From CAYSEW01 sp964430245 (lineage in GTDB: Bacteria > Bacteroidota > Bacteroidia > Flavobacteriales_D > Parvicellaceae), in assembly GCA_964430245.1 (NCBI GenBank), contig CAYSEW010000004.1, positions 1 through 64,000 of the forward strand: a stretch of DNA of 64,000 bases, in the 5' to 3' direction. Both the position numbers and the translations under genes were made by a program. How positions within the stretch are numbered: the first letter of the stretch is position 1; each line of letters opens with the position of its first letter. Of this stretch, positions 33,877 through 43,650 are shown one piece after another. The notes beneath the pieces were generated by a model that searched no databases, had not been told where the DNA came from, and saw only the letters and a program-made list of their open reading frames with translations.

Positions 33877-36177
33877 ATGAAATTAAAATGCCACATAGTC
33901 ATATTGTTTTTCTTCATCAATTCTAATATTGTTGGGCAAAGTGGCTATTTAAGAGCTTTATCTTCCGGTTTTGACGATTACCCTCAATGTGCATTAAGTG
34001 TAGCCAATGGAATTGTCATTGGAGGATATTCAAAATTAACAACCAATGACTGGGCTATATATGTAGCAAAATTTGATCTTAATGGATCATTACAATGGAA
34101 TAAAAGACTAAATGGATCAGGAAAAGACCTATTGCATGATATTGAATTAACTTCTGATGGAGGATTCCTGCTTTCTGGAAGAACCTGGTCTTATCTTACC
34201 ATGGGAGGTGATGCTTTCATTACAAAACTCGATGCAAACGGCAATCAGATATTCACAACAGTAGTGGATGGATATCAAAATTACTACAATGCAGGCTTAG
34301 CAGCCGATGAATTGTCGAATGGCGATTTCATTCAGATAGGCAAGCACCATCTTTTTTATAATCCTGTTAGGTACGATTGGGAGATCAATCATTTTAGTCC
34401 AACAGGTCAGCATTTAAATAGCTATGTAATAGGAAAAGTAGATGGTGATGACGGAGGTTTTGATATTCAAAGCATCAATTATGCAACCAATCAATACATT
34501 GCTACTGGATATACAGAAGACTTAACTACAGGAGATGACCCCAGTATCCTTTACGCAAACCTTAATGGACCCATCTATTTTGCCAGTTATGCTGGCCCAG
34601 GAGATGAAAGAGCAATTAGGGTAATTCAAAGCCTAGATAATTTCTTTTACATAATTGGCTACACCAATAGCTTCGGAGCTGGCGGAAATGACATTTTTGT
34701 AATAAAATTAGATGGCTTCTGGAATATTTGGTGGCAAAAAACTTATGGAGGAGCTGGTGATGATTTGATAATGGATGCTACTGTAGATGACAACTTTGGA
34801 ATAGTAATAGGAGGATCTACTGATGGTTTCAATGCTCAGGGAACAGATAACTTGATCATAAGAATAGACAAGAATGGCAATTTGATTAAATCTGTTAGCT
34901 TTGGAGGACCATATGATGAAAATATTGAGTCTGCAACCTTAGACAGCTCATCTCACTTCATCTTTCAGTCAAAATCTAATTCATATACAAGCGGCTCTAT
35001 TAATGATATTGTTTTAATAAAAACAGATTCTCTTTTAATTCCTGGCTGTGACTTTAATGAAGTACCTGTTCAAGTGACCAATTCGTCCTTTACAACAGTA
35101 CTGAACGCCACCCAATCTACTGGAAGCATTAATAACGCTAGTGTAAGTATGAACACAAGTAATCAATCCTTTACTGATCAAAACTTACTACCAATAATAG
35201 ATGCTGGAACAGATCAAATTGTTTGTGACAGCACCTTGATTTCTTGCATAGCAAACAATCCAAATAATTTTACAATAACTTGGTCTGATGGTATTATTGA
35301 AGGAGTTCCTTTTTACCCTTTGGATTCAAATTATTACACAGCTACTGCCATTAGCTTTGGATGTGAGTACTCAGACTCTGTACTAGTTATGGTTGAGGAC
35401 CCGTTACAAATAGGATTTACTGCAGATACGCTTTATGGATGTTCCCCATTAACAGTTAATTTTTCGGATCTATTTTCTCAGCAATCTGCTACTTGTTTAT
35501 GGGATTTTGGAAACGGAAATACTTCATCACAATGTGGGAATATTTCAACAACTTATACAGACACAGGATGTTTTGATGTCACCTACTCTTTAACCAGTCC
35601 AAATGGATGTGTGAAAGACACTACTATTGACAACATGATCTGTGTTTATGATTATCCCATTGCAGACTTTTCCTATAGCCCTCCCTTTTTATCTTTTGAC
35701 GACACACTAGTTTCTTTTAACAATAATTCTTCTGGAGCTTCTAATTATTATTGGGACTTTGCAGGAATAGGCAATTCAACTTTAGAGGATCCTTCTTTTA
35801 CATTTTCTGGAATTGGCATCTATAACATTACTTTAACAGCAACATCTAGCTACGGATGTACAGATATAACATCACAAACAATTGAAATAGGAACTGGATC
35901 AACATTTTTTGTACCCAATTCATTTACGCCAAATGGTGATGCGATTAATGATCTTTTTATACCTATAAGCTATGGCACAACCATCGATCATTATTCATTG
36001 AAAATTTACAACAGATGGGGTGAGTTGATCTTCACTTCTAAAAACATAGAATATGGATGGGATGGATCCTACAAAGGAGAAACAGTTATGCAGGACATGT
36101 ACATTTGGGTAATTGAATTAAGGAATTCATTGAATGAAATAAAAAAGAAAACTGGACATGTATTTGTTATAAGATAA
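33877..36177 (+). CDS. T9SS type B secreted protein with PKD domains
   Basis: The 766-residue protein has a signal peptide (KCHIVILFFFINSNIVGQ). The N-terminal ~380 residues are repeated beta-propeller-like segments with the recurring pattern YGGxGDD...ID.xGN. Two PKD-like domains follow (ATCLWDFGNGNTSSQCG; SNYYWDFAGIGNSTLEDPSF). The last ~90 residues start FFVPNSFTPNGDAINDLFIP and contain IYNRWGELIFTS, the gliding-motility-associated type B sorting domain. It is likely a cell-surface or secreted adhesin or scaffold; no enzyme site is seen. Confidence 0.88.
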   Translation: MKLKCHIVILFFFINSNIVGQSGYLRALSSGFDDYPQCALSVANGIVIGGYSKLTTNDWAIYVAKFDLNGSLQWNKRLNGSGKDLLHDIELTSDGGFLLSGRTWSYLTMGGDAFITKLDANGNQIFTTVVDGYQNYYNAGLAADELSNGDFIQIGKHHLFYNPVRYDWEINHFSPTGQHLNSYVIGKVDGDDGGFDIQSINYATNQYIATGYTEDLTTGDDPSILYANLNGPIYFASYAGPGDERAIRVIQSLDNFFYIIGYTNSFGAGGNDIFVIKLDGFWNIWWQKTYGGAGDDLIMDATVDDNFGIVIGGSTDGFNAQGTDNLIIRIDKNGNLIKSVSFGGPYDENIESATLDSSSHFIFQSKSNSYTSGSINDIVLIKTDSLLIPGCDFNEVPVQVTNSSFTTVLNATQSTGSINNASVSMNTSNQSFTDQNLLPIIDAGTDQIVCDSTLISCIANNPNNFTITWSDGIIEGVPFYPLDSNYYTATAISFGCEYSDSVLVMVEDPLQIGFTADTLYGCSPLTVNFSDLFSQQSATCLWDFGNGNTSSQCGNISTTYTDTGCFDVTYSLTSPNGCVKDTTIDNMICVYDYPIADFSYSPPFLSFDDTLVSFNNNSSGASNYYWDFAGIGNSTLEDPSFTFSGIGIYNITLTATSSYGCTDITSQTIEIGTGSTFFVPNSFTPNGDAINDLFIPISYGTTIDHYSLKIYNRWGELIFTSKNIEYGWDGSYKGETVMQDMYIWVIELRNSLNEIKKKTGHVFVIR

Positions 36178-36263
36178 TTATACTACTTTTTTTATTTCAT
36201 TCGACTTACAACATTTCAACTATTAAGTTGTTATATTTATTTCATCTGTATTTATAATATTTC

Positions 36264-37994
36264 ATGTATATAATTGGTAATTCTAGATCAGAAATTCATC
36301 TATTCAAAAAAGGAGCAGGAATGATGGGTTATGGGATGTTCCATAATACTGTTCAAGATATTGAAAGTGCAATTTATGCAAGAACGTTTTTTATTAAAGA
36401 ACAACAAACCCAAGATTGTTTTTGTTTTGTTAATGTTGAAATTTGTTTTATTACTATCGCTATTAAAAGAGGGGTTCTTAAAAAGCTAGAAGAGCATCCA
36501 GATATTCATTTAAATGACCATAACTTAATTATCACAGCTCAGCATACTCATAGTGCAACAGGTGGTTATTCAGAATATGCATTATATAATATTACAATTC
36601 CTGGATTTATCCCAGAAATACTAAAAGCTATAATAGAAGGAATTACCCAATCTATCGTATTAGCATTTCAATCAAAACAAAATGCTAGCTTAAAATACAA
36701 TGTAGGAGAATTTGACACTGATAAAGAAGTGGCCTTTAATAGATCCATTAAAGCTTACAATCAAAATCCAGAAGTCACCAAAAGAAGCAATCATGAAAAG
36801 CACTTAGCTGTTGACAGAACAATGAAGCTGTTTAGAATTGATAATTCGAATGATCAGCCTATTGGAATGATCAACTGGTTTGGAGTTCATTGCACTAGTA
36901 TTTCCAACGATAATCATAAAATAAGCTCAGATAATAAAGGCTATGCATCTGCATTTTTCGAAAATGAATTAACAAAACTAAACCCTAAAAACAGCTTCAC
37001 TGGAATTTTTGCTCAAGAAGCAAGTGCAGACATAAGCCCATGCTATATATGGGATAAAAAAAAGAAATGGAGCAGAGGGAAATTCGAAGATGATTTTAAG
37101 AGCGCTAAATACAATGGAAAATTACAAATGGATAAAGCGCTGGAGATTTTCATCAATGCTAAAAACAAATCAACAATAAATGGTAAAATAGATCAGGCAG
37201 TAATGTATGTGGATTTTTCTAATGTTATTCCCGACAAAGAATTTACTAATGGTCAAGAAAATGCACAAACTGGACCATCTTGTCATGGAGTTGCTTTTTT
37301 TGCCGGCACTGATGAAGGTCCTGGCATGTCTTTATTTCTGAAAAACACATCTATTCTTTGTACCAAAATCGTTAAATCTTATGAAATGATCAAATGTATT
37401 TTCACTAACTCTGATCATAAAAAATTGATAAAAGAAAAACACAGAATACATGGCAAAAAAGACATACTCATGGAAACTTCTGAAGGGAAAATATTGGGAA
37501 CTAGCAATATTAAAAACTTCTTTATTCCCTCTTGGGTTGACCTAAATATCAAATACTTTAAAAAATACCATAGAAATGGAAGCTTAACAGGAAAACCCTG
37601 GATCCCACAAATTTTACCCTTACAGCTTATTATAATTGGTCCTATTGCAATTGCTGGGATTCCTGGTGAGATCACTACAGTTGCAGGAAAAAGACTTAGA
37701 TCTACTATTATGAGAGTATTAAGTAAAATAGGAATCACTGAAGTGATCCTATCCCCTTTTGCTAATGCTTATTGTGGATACATTACAACTAAAGAAGAAT
37801 ATCAAGTACAGGCCTATGAAGGGGGACACACTGTATATGGGGAGTGGACATTGGCAGCATTTCAAACTAAATTTAAAGAACTAGCCGAACAATTAATAAA
37901 AGAACCAAATCAAAGAGAATTTCCTTCTACTAGACCTCCTGTTTTTAATAAAGATGAATTAGAAAAAAGAGCTTTTAGAGACCTTGATTTATAA
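36264..37994 (+). CDS. Neutral ceramidase family protein
   Basis: Neutral ceramidases hydrolyse ceramide to sphingosine and fatty acid. The 576-residue protein carries family active-site elements: zinc ligands in the AQHTHSATGGY segment (His94, His96) and NWFGVHCTS, the nucleophile serine in SADISPC (aligning with GDVSP), the glutamate in IPGEITTVAGKRLR and tyrosine in NAYCGYITTKEEYQVQAYEGG. The C-terminal immunoglobulin-like part is shorter than in Pseudomonas ceramidase (about 646 residues). No signal peptide is seen, so this copy may act inside the cell or in the periplasm by another route. Confidence 0.85.
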   Translation: MYIIGNSRSEIHLFKKGAGMMGYGMFHNTVQDIESAIYARTFFIKEQQTQDCFCFVNVEICFITIAIKRGVLKKLEEHPDIHLNDHNLIITAQHTHSATGGYSEYALYNITIPGFIPEILKAIIEGITQSIVLAFQSKQNASLKYNVGEFDTDKEVAFNRSIKAYNQNPEVTKRSNHEKHLAVDRTMKLFRIDNSNDQPIGMINWFGVHCTSISNDNHKISSDNKGYASAFFENELTKLNPKNSFTGIFAQEASADISPCYIWDKKKKWSRGKFEDDFKSAKYNGKLQMDKALEIFINAKNKSTINGKIDQAVMYVDFSNVIPDKEFTNGQENAQTGPSCHGVAFFAGTDEGPGMSLFLKNTSILCTKIVKSYEMIKCIFTNSDHKKLIKEKHRIHGKKDILMETSEGKILGTSNIKNFFIPSWVDLNIKYFKKYHRNGSLTGKPWIPQILPLQLIIIGPIAIAGIPGEITTVAGKRLRSTIMRVLSKIGITEVILSPFANAYCGYITTKEEYQVQAYEGGHTVYGEWTLAAFQTKFKELAEQLIKEPNQREFPSTRPPVFNKDELEKRAFRDLDL

Positions 37995-38094
37995 ATGATA
38001 ATGATAAAGACCTATAGATTTGCTTCTATAGTTCATCTTTAGTAAATTTCACTAATCTAAAATTAGGCTTTGTCATTGCCTTATAAATTAAACT

Positions 38095-39378
38095 ATGAAA
38101 AATTGGTCAGGATATCTAACATGGAATCCCAAAAAGATTCTTTATCCTGAATCTGAAGAAGAAATACAAAAGATTGTAAAGTCTGCAACATCTGAAAACC
38201 AAAAAGTAAGAACAATTGGAACTGGTCATTCATTCACACCTTTATGTGCTACTAATGATATTCTAATAAGCTTAGATAAATATCAAGGATTAACTTCATC
38301 CGATAAAGATAAATTAACCGCTACAGTTAAAGGAGGTACTAAATTGTTTTTCCTAAATGAACTACTGCATGACAAAGGAATGGCTTTAGAGAATATGGGA
38401 GACATTGACCAGCAAAGTATAGCAGGTGCTATTAGCACTGGTACTCATGGAACTGGACTCTCATTTGGCAACATTAGCACACAAATCCTTAACATCACTT
38501 TCATTAACGGTCTTGGAGAAAAAGTGATCTGCTCTTCAGAAAAAAACAGTGATATATTCAAATCCGCCCAAATCTCATTAGGTACTTTAGGAATCATTAC
38601 AGAAGTTACTTTACAATGTGTTCCAAGCTATAAACTTGAGCTGATTATCAATAGATCGACATTAGAAGAAACGCTTTCTAATTACAAGTCAATCAATCAA
38701 AAAAACAGAAATTTCGAATACTATTGGTTTCCCAATACTGAGTATGTTATGACCAAGGTTTGTAATGCCACTAATGATCCAGTAGATAAAAGTGGAGTTA
38801 AAAATTACTTTCAGGATTATGTCCTAGAAAATTATGCCTTTAAGCTAATCTGCGAATTTGCGAAAGCATTCCCTAGTAAATCAATATGGACCTCTAAATT
38901 TTCTGCAAAAACTATTAGCTATCATCGCAAAGTAAATTACTCCCACAAAGTACTAGTAGCACCAAGGTTGGTAAAGTTCAATGAAATGGAATATAATGTA
39001 CCATTAGAAGCTTATAATGATGTAGTAAAAGACATTGTAAAGTGGATTAATAAAAACAATAAAACCGTTCATTTTCCAATTGAAAACAGGTTTGTAAAAG
39101 CAGATGATATTTACTTAAGTCCATCTTATCAAAGAGATTCAGCATATATAGCTTGTCATGTATACAACAAAAAAGAATTTACTCACTTTTTCTCTTCTTT
39201 AGAAGAAATTTTTCTATCCTATAACGGAAGGCCTCATTTTGGTAAGATCAATCAGTTCAATAAGAAATTAATGAGTAAAAGCTATCCGAAATTTAATGAG
39301 TTTTGCAAAATAAGAGAAATGAATGACCCTGCTAATATTTTTATGACAGATTATATGAATCAGCTTTTCATCAATTAA
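38095..39378 (+). CDS. FAD-linked oxidase, D-arabinono-1,4-lactone oxidase family
   Basis: The 427-residue protein has an N-terminal FAD-binding PCMH domain (VRTIGTGHSFTPLC, and QSIAGAISTGTHGTGLSFGNIS) and a C-terminal ALO domain (GRPHFGKINQFN, then PANIFMTDYMNQLF). Family members oxidise sugar lactones or alditols with oxygen. The histidine that carries covalent FAD in some members lies within GHS. The next gene begins 2 bases later and encodes a PLP enzyme commonly found beside this oxidase, so the two probably act in one pathway whose substrate is not known. Confidence 0.85.
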   Translation: MKNWSGYLTWNPKKILYPESEEEIQKIVKSATSENQKVRTIGTGHSFTPLCATNDILISLDKYQGLTSSDKDKLTATVKGGTKLFFLNELLHDKGMALENMGDIDQQSIAGAISTGTHGTGLSFGNISTQILNITFINGLGEKVICSSEKNSDIFKSAQISLGTLGIITEVTLQCVPSYKLELIINRSTLEETLSNYKSINQKNRNFEYYWFPNTEYVMTKVCNATNDPVDKSGVKNYFQDYVLENYAFKLICEFAKAFPSKSIWTSKFSAKTISYHRKVNYSHKVLVAPRLVKFNEMEYNVPLEAYNDVVKDIVKWINKNNKTVHFPIENRFVKADDIYLSPSYQRDSAYIACHVYNKKEFTHFFSSLEEIFLSYNGRPHFGKINQFNKKLMSKSYPKFNEFCKIREMNDPANIFMTDYMNQLFIN

Positions 39379-39380
39379 AA

Positions 39381-40568
39381 ATGGATCAGTACCAGCTATA
39401 TAAAAACACTCTATCCAATGAAAGCTATCCATTAGCTGTTCTTAACCTTGACCTTTTTTACAATAATATTCAATTGAATATTCAGAGATCTAAAGACAAA
39501 AAAATAAGAATAGCTTCTAAATCCATACGTTCAATTGAAATTTTAAAGCTCATACAAAAGGAATCTGATCAAATTCAGGGTATCATGTCCTATCATGCAG
39601 AAGAAGCACTTTTTTTATCAAACGCTGGTTTTAAAGATATTCTCATTGGATATCCTGTAGTCGACCATAGATTGATCCATAAAATTGGAGAAGGAATAAA
39701 ATCAGGCCACTCTATTTGTCTAATGATTGACAGTATAGATCATTTAGCGCTTCTTCAAAAAGAAGGAGAGAAATCTAATGTTATATTTTCTGTATGTATC
39801 GACATTGACCTATCAATACAGTTCCCAGGTATTTATTTTGGAGTAAAGCGATCTCCAATTAACAATAAAGAAAAATTAATTAACCTATTGTCTTATCTGA
39901 AAAAATGTAATGCTATTCGACTAGAAGGATTAATGGGTTATGAAGCACAAATAGCAGGTTTAGCTGATAATGCCAAAGAATATGGATTAAAGAACAAGAT
40001 CATCCAGCTATTAAAAAAACGCTCTATACCAAAACTGAATAATTGGAGAAAAGAAGCAGTTGATTTAATTAAACAAGAAGGGTTCAATTTAAAATTCATC
40101 AATGGTGGAGGAACAGGAAGTGTAGATACGACCATTGAAGATCCTGTAGTTACTGAAATTACCATTGGATCTGGTTTTTTTAATTCACATCTATTTGATA
40201 ATTACGCTAACTTTCAGCTACATCCTTCTATTTTATTCGGTATTCAAATCGTTCGTATTCCTAAAAAAGGCACTTATACTTGTCATGGAGGTGGTTTTAT
40301 TGCTTCTGGTGGAATCGAAAAATTAAAAGCTCCTAAAATCCACCTTCCAAAAGGTGGTAAATTAGACAAAAATGAAGGTGCTGGAGAAGTTCAAACCCCT
40401 GTTATTTACAACAATGACATTGACTTAAAAATTGGAGATCCTATATTTTTAAGACATGCTAAATCTGGAGAACTTTGCGAACGATTCAATGAATTAATTC
40501 TAATTAAAGAACATAAGATTTCAGGCAAAGTATCTACCTATCGTGGGGATGGACAATCCTTTGGTTAA
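39381..40568 (+). CDS. Alanine racemase-fold amino acid deaminase/aldolase
   Basis: The 395-residue protein belongs to the PLP fold type III family (alanine racemase N-terminal barrel). The cofactor lysine lies in IRIASKSIRS; FINGGGTGS is the phosphate-binding loop; the C-terminal part with FIASGG and CERFNEL is the D-threonine aldolase-like domain. Annotated relatives are called amino acid deaminase/aldolase and often neighbour an ALO-type oxidase, as here. Reaction and substrate remain inferred. Confidence 0.82.
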   Translation: MDQYQLYKNTLSNESYPLAVLNLDLFYNNIQLNIQRSKDKKIRIASKSIRSIEILKLIQKESDQIQGIMSYHAEEALFLSNAGFKDILIGYPVVDHRLIHKIGEGIKSGHSICLMIDSIDHLALLQKEGEKSNVIFSVCIDIDLSIQFPGIYFGVKRSPINNKEKLINLLSYLKKCNAIRLEGLMGYEAQIAGLADNAKEYGLKNKIIQLLKKRSIPKLNNWRKEAVDLIKQEGFNLKFINGGGTGSVDTTIEDPVVTEITIGSGFFNSHLFDNYANFQLHPSILFGIQIVRIPKKGTYTCHGGGFIASGGIEKLKAPKIHLPKGGKLDKNEGAGEVQTPVIYNNDIDLKIGDPIFLRHAKSGELCERFNELILIKEHKISGKVSTYRGDGQSFG

Positions 40569-40572
40569 TCCA

Positions 40573-41826
40573 TTATATTTTTACCGTAAGCATATCGGAA
40601 AACCGTGTCGTATAACAAGGCGACAAACGCTCCTGCTTAAGCCTCCATTTACGATCAAATCCTTGTACTGCTAGACGGACCTTATCTCTTCCGACACGTG
40701 CATTGATCTGGTCTAAAGCCCTCATTAATTGATTCCGTTTTGTTCTATTAACGCTATCAAAAAGACTCAGCTGCACCTGCTCTTGCGGGACTACTTCAGA
40801 AACGATCACCCCAGCTTTTTTATAAGCATATCCTTTACGATAAATAGCTCTTAAACCTACTATAGCTGCCTTAACGATCTCCATACTATCATTGGTCGGG
40901 GTATCGAGCTGTATTTTCCTGTATCCATTATACTGTCCCTCTGCATATTTAAATGGGTTAGTATTAATAAAAATACTTACTGTAGAAATACAGCTTTTCT
41001 CTTTCCTTAGCTTAGCTGCACAAGTATTAGCATAAGCACCTATGGCTTCCCTAAGCTCTTCGAAAGTATGTACATCCATTCCAAAAGAACGCGCTGTGCA
41101 GATATTTTTCTTTCTTAATGGATATTCTTCAATAGGAAAACAAATTATTCCTTTCAATTCCTTTACTAGCTTAAGACCACTTACTGTTAAGTTGCTACGG
41201 ACCCATCCTTCATGAGTATTTACCAGTTGCAAAGCCGTAAAAATACCTCTGTCTTGTAAAAACCTGGCATACTTCCTCCCTATCCCCCAAAGCTCATGAA
41301 CAGGAAACTTATCGAGGACCCTTCTTACCTTTTCATAATCTTTAAGCACAAAAACTCCTTTTTTAGTATGCTTTTTAGCAACGTGATTGGCTACTTTGGC
41401 GAGTGCCTTAGTAGGTCCAACACCAATAGAAACCGGAATCCCAGTCCATTGCTTTACCTTTTGCCTGATCTCAACTGCTTTTTCTTCTAGTAAATGAACA
41501 GCTGAAAAATCAAGAAATGATTCATCAATAGAATAGATCTCCATGTTATCTACTTCTTCTTTCATCGTAGCCATTACCCGATTAGAAAGATCTCCATACA
41601 ATGCAAAATTGGAAGAAAAAACATGCACTCTATTACGGTTGAATATTTTTTTCATTTCAAAAGCAGGAGCTCCCATTTGAATACCTAACTCCTTAGCTTC
41701 ATTACTCCTTGCAATAACACAACCATCATTATTAGAAAGCACTACAATAGGCTTGCCTTCCAACAAAGGCTGAAAAACACGCTCACAAGAAGCATAAAAA
41801 TTATTACAGTCTGCTAATGCAATCAT
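40573..41826 (-). CDS. umuC: DNA polymerase V catalytic subunit UmuC (Y family)
   Basis: UmuC performs error-prone translesion synthesis. The 417-residue protein shows the Y-family palm signature ADCNNFYASCERVFQP with catalytic Asp6, and YSIDESFLDF with the second acidic pair. The little-finger region and the C-terminal UmuC domain (KKAGVIVSEVVPQEQVQLSLFD) are present. Its start overlaps the 3' end of umuD by 4 bases, as in most umuDC operons. Confidence 0.95.
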   Translation of the reverse strand: MIALADCNNFYASCERVFQPLLEGKPIVVLSNNDGCVIARSNEAKELGIQMGAPAFEMKKIFNRNRVHVFSSNFALYGDLSNRVMATMKEEVDNMEIYSIDESFLDFSAVHLLEEKAVEIRQKVKQWTGIPVSIGVGPTKALAKVANHVAKKHTKKGVFVLKDYEKVRRVLDKFPVHELWGIGRKYARFLQDRGIFTALQLVNTHEGWVRSNLTVSGLKLVKELKGIICFPIEEYPLRKKNICTARSFGMDVHTFEELREAIGAYANTCAAKLRKEKSCISTVSIFINTNPFKYAEGQYNGYRKIQLDTPTNDSMEIVKAAIVGLRAIYRKGYAYKKAGVIVSEVVPQEQVQLSLFDSVNRTKRNQLMRALDQINARVGRDKVRLAVQGFDRKWRLKQERLSPCYTTRFSDMLTVKI

Positions 41827-42278
41827 ACCTTATGAATGACATGGGTTACTACTCCCCATACATGAAAACCCATTTCCTCTGTTACTAAAATCGATGAAAA
41901 ATCATCATTTTCAGGAGCAAGAAACAATTGCTGTTTCTTTTTTTGAATTCGTTTAACGGTGAATTCCCCATCCAATACTGCCAGCACAATATTATTATTT
42001 TTAGGTTCTAAAGCCCTGTCAACAACCATTACATCTCCACTGTGTATTCCTGCCTTGATCATAGAATCACCTACTGCCCTTACACAAAAAGTAGCTGAAG
42101 GATGCTGTATTAAGTACTCTTGAAGATTGAGATCCAAATCCATGAAATCCTCTGCAGGAGAAGGAAATCCGGCAGACACACTTTCCTTGTAAAAAGGAAT
42201 CTGACTAAGCAGATCACCATTCATCGAATAGAACGCTAAATCATCATTACTTTTAATATAAAAAGGCTTTTTTTTCAT
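41823..42278 (-). CDS. umuD: UmuD-like S24 peptidase, translesion synthesis subunit
   Basis: The 151-residue protein has the LexA/UmuD self-cleavage site Ala36-Gly37 in SVSAGFPSP, and the catalytic serine and lysine in VGDSM (Ser72) and EFTVKR (Lys109). RecA-stimulated self-cleavage would activate it as the partner of UmuC. The upstream region contains a short palindrome at 42319-42330; no classical LexA box was recognised. Confidence 0.93.
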   Translation of the reverse strand: MKKKPFYIKSNDDLAFYSMNGDLLSQIPFYKESVSAGFPSPAEDFMDLDLNLQEYLIQHPSATFCVRAVGDSMIKAGIHSGDVMVVDRALEPKNNNIVLAVLDGEFTVKRIQKKKQQLFLAPENDDFSSILVTEEMGFHVWGVVTHVIHKV

Positions 42279-42318
42279 GCATGCAGAATCTCCCTTAAAG
42301 TTCCTATAATTCCAACAA

Positions 42319-42330
42319 AAAAGCGCTTTT
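42319..42330. promoter_or_regulatory. Palindrome upstream of umuDC
   Basis: AAAAGCGCTTTT is a perfect 12-base palindrome about 40 bases upstream of the umuD start. Position makes it a candidate operator for damage induction, but simple A/T-rich palindromes also arise by chance. Confidence 0.3.
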
Positions 42331-42374
42331 GTTTGCTGTTAGTTATGAACAAGCCTTATTCCGACAGCAACCAA

Positions 42375-43496
42375 TCATTCATCTTCATTCAATTGGGGTT
42401 TATCTAATAGATCAACTTCAAAACCAACCTGACTCTCACCTCCTGAAATCTTTATAACATCTTTATCTATCTTCTTAAATTCCTGAGAAGAATTATTAAA
42501 ATGATTAACAGCAGTAGACAATGTATTTCCTAGCTTACTATGATAGACCTTATATGCATTCAAATGATTAGACAGCTTATCTACATTTTTTTTAATGTCT
42601 TCAATTGACCTCTCTACTTTAAGGTTATGTAATGCCTTTACCGTTATTTGCAACATAGGAAACAAGCTCATAGGCGATACGATCATGACCTTTTTAGAAT
42701 AAGCATAAGATACCAGGTCCTTAGAGTTAATCTTTAATGAACCAACTCTGCTATTTAACAGATCCTGGTACAAACCATCAGCCGGAATAAACATATAGGC
42801 ATAATCCGTTGTGCTTTCTGAGGGTCTAATATATTTAGAGGTCTCATCGATCCTGTTCTTTATGTCCTCCTTGAATTTTTTCTCTAATCCAGCAATTTCA
42901 TTCTGATCGCTGCTTTCGATCATCTTATTGTAATTATCTAAAGAGAATTTAGCGTCAATAGGAATGATATAATCTCCTACTCTAACAATAGCATCTACAG
43001 CTTCACCAGAAGTAAAAGAATACTGCATCTGAAAAAGTTCGGGAGGCAATACATTGGCCAATAAATTTTCCAATTGGATCTCTCCAAGAATACCCCTTTG
43101 CTTTTGATTCCCAAGTATCTTTTCTAATGTTTTCATCTGATTAGCAAAAGACAACACCTGTTCATTAGTTCCTTTAATCTTTTCAAGCTCCATTGTAACC
43201 TCCTTGATGACTTTCTTAGAGTCTGCAAATTGTTGCTGCATATCAGTTTTAGAAGATTTATGAAACTCGTTGATCTCTTTATTGATATCCTTTAGTTTAC
43301 TATCAATTTCCTTCCTGCCTTTCTCAGAATTATCACTTACCTCTTTCCTAATATTCTGAATTTCATTTCTAAGCTCAGCATTCAGCTGAACTAATAATTC
43401 TTGAGATTTACCATCAGTATCTTCTTTTTTCTTGGTTAACAAAAAAACAACAGCTAGTAAAAGAATTGACAGTAATATAATGATAGTAATATCCAT
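42375..43496 (-). CDS. rmuC: DNA recombination protein RmuC
   Basis: The 373-residue protein has an N-terminal membrane anchor (IIILLSILLLAVVFLLT), a long coiled coil (roughly 30-130) and the RmuC nuclease-like domain (RGILGEIQLENLLANVLPPELFQMQY, PIDAKFSLDNYN, YAYMFIPADGLYQDLL). RmuC limits inversions and other rearrangements; the domain fold is related to restriction nucleases. It lies upstream of umuDC on the same strand, a DNA-maintenance grouping. Confidence 0.92.
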   Translation of the reverse strand: MDITIIILLSILLLAVVFLLTKKKEDTDGKSQELLVQLNAELRNEIQNIRKEVSDNSEKGRKEIDSKLKDINKEINEFHKSSKTDMQQQFADSKKVIKEVTMELEKIKGTNEQVLSFANQMKTLEKILGNQKQRGILGEIQLENLLANVLPPELFQMQYSFTSGEAVDAIVRVGDYIIPIDAKFSLDNYNKMIESSDQNEIAGLEKKFKEDIKNRIDETSKYIRPSESTTDYAYMFIPADGLYQDLLNSRVGSLKINSKDLVSYAYSKKVMIVSPMSLFPMLQITVKALHNLKVERSIEDIKKNVDKLSNHLNAYKVYHSKLGNTLSTAVNHFNNSSQEFKKIDKDVIKISGGESQVGFEVDLLDKPQLNEDE

Positions 43497-43650
43497 TTAT
43501 AAATTATTTAAAGTTAAATGTAATAACATATTCTATTAATAGTTTAAAGGTAACAAACTACTACGTAAACAAATTAAGTAGTAAAAAATAAAATTGTCAT
43601 TCTAATAATTAATAAGTTTTATCTAATTTTCAGAAATAATACTTTCAAAG

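Noticed and set aside
38012..38031. CTATAG ... CTATAG hairpin after the ceramidase gene
   Set aside because: Only six pairs, no T tract; too weak to call a terminator.
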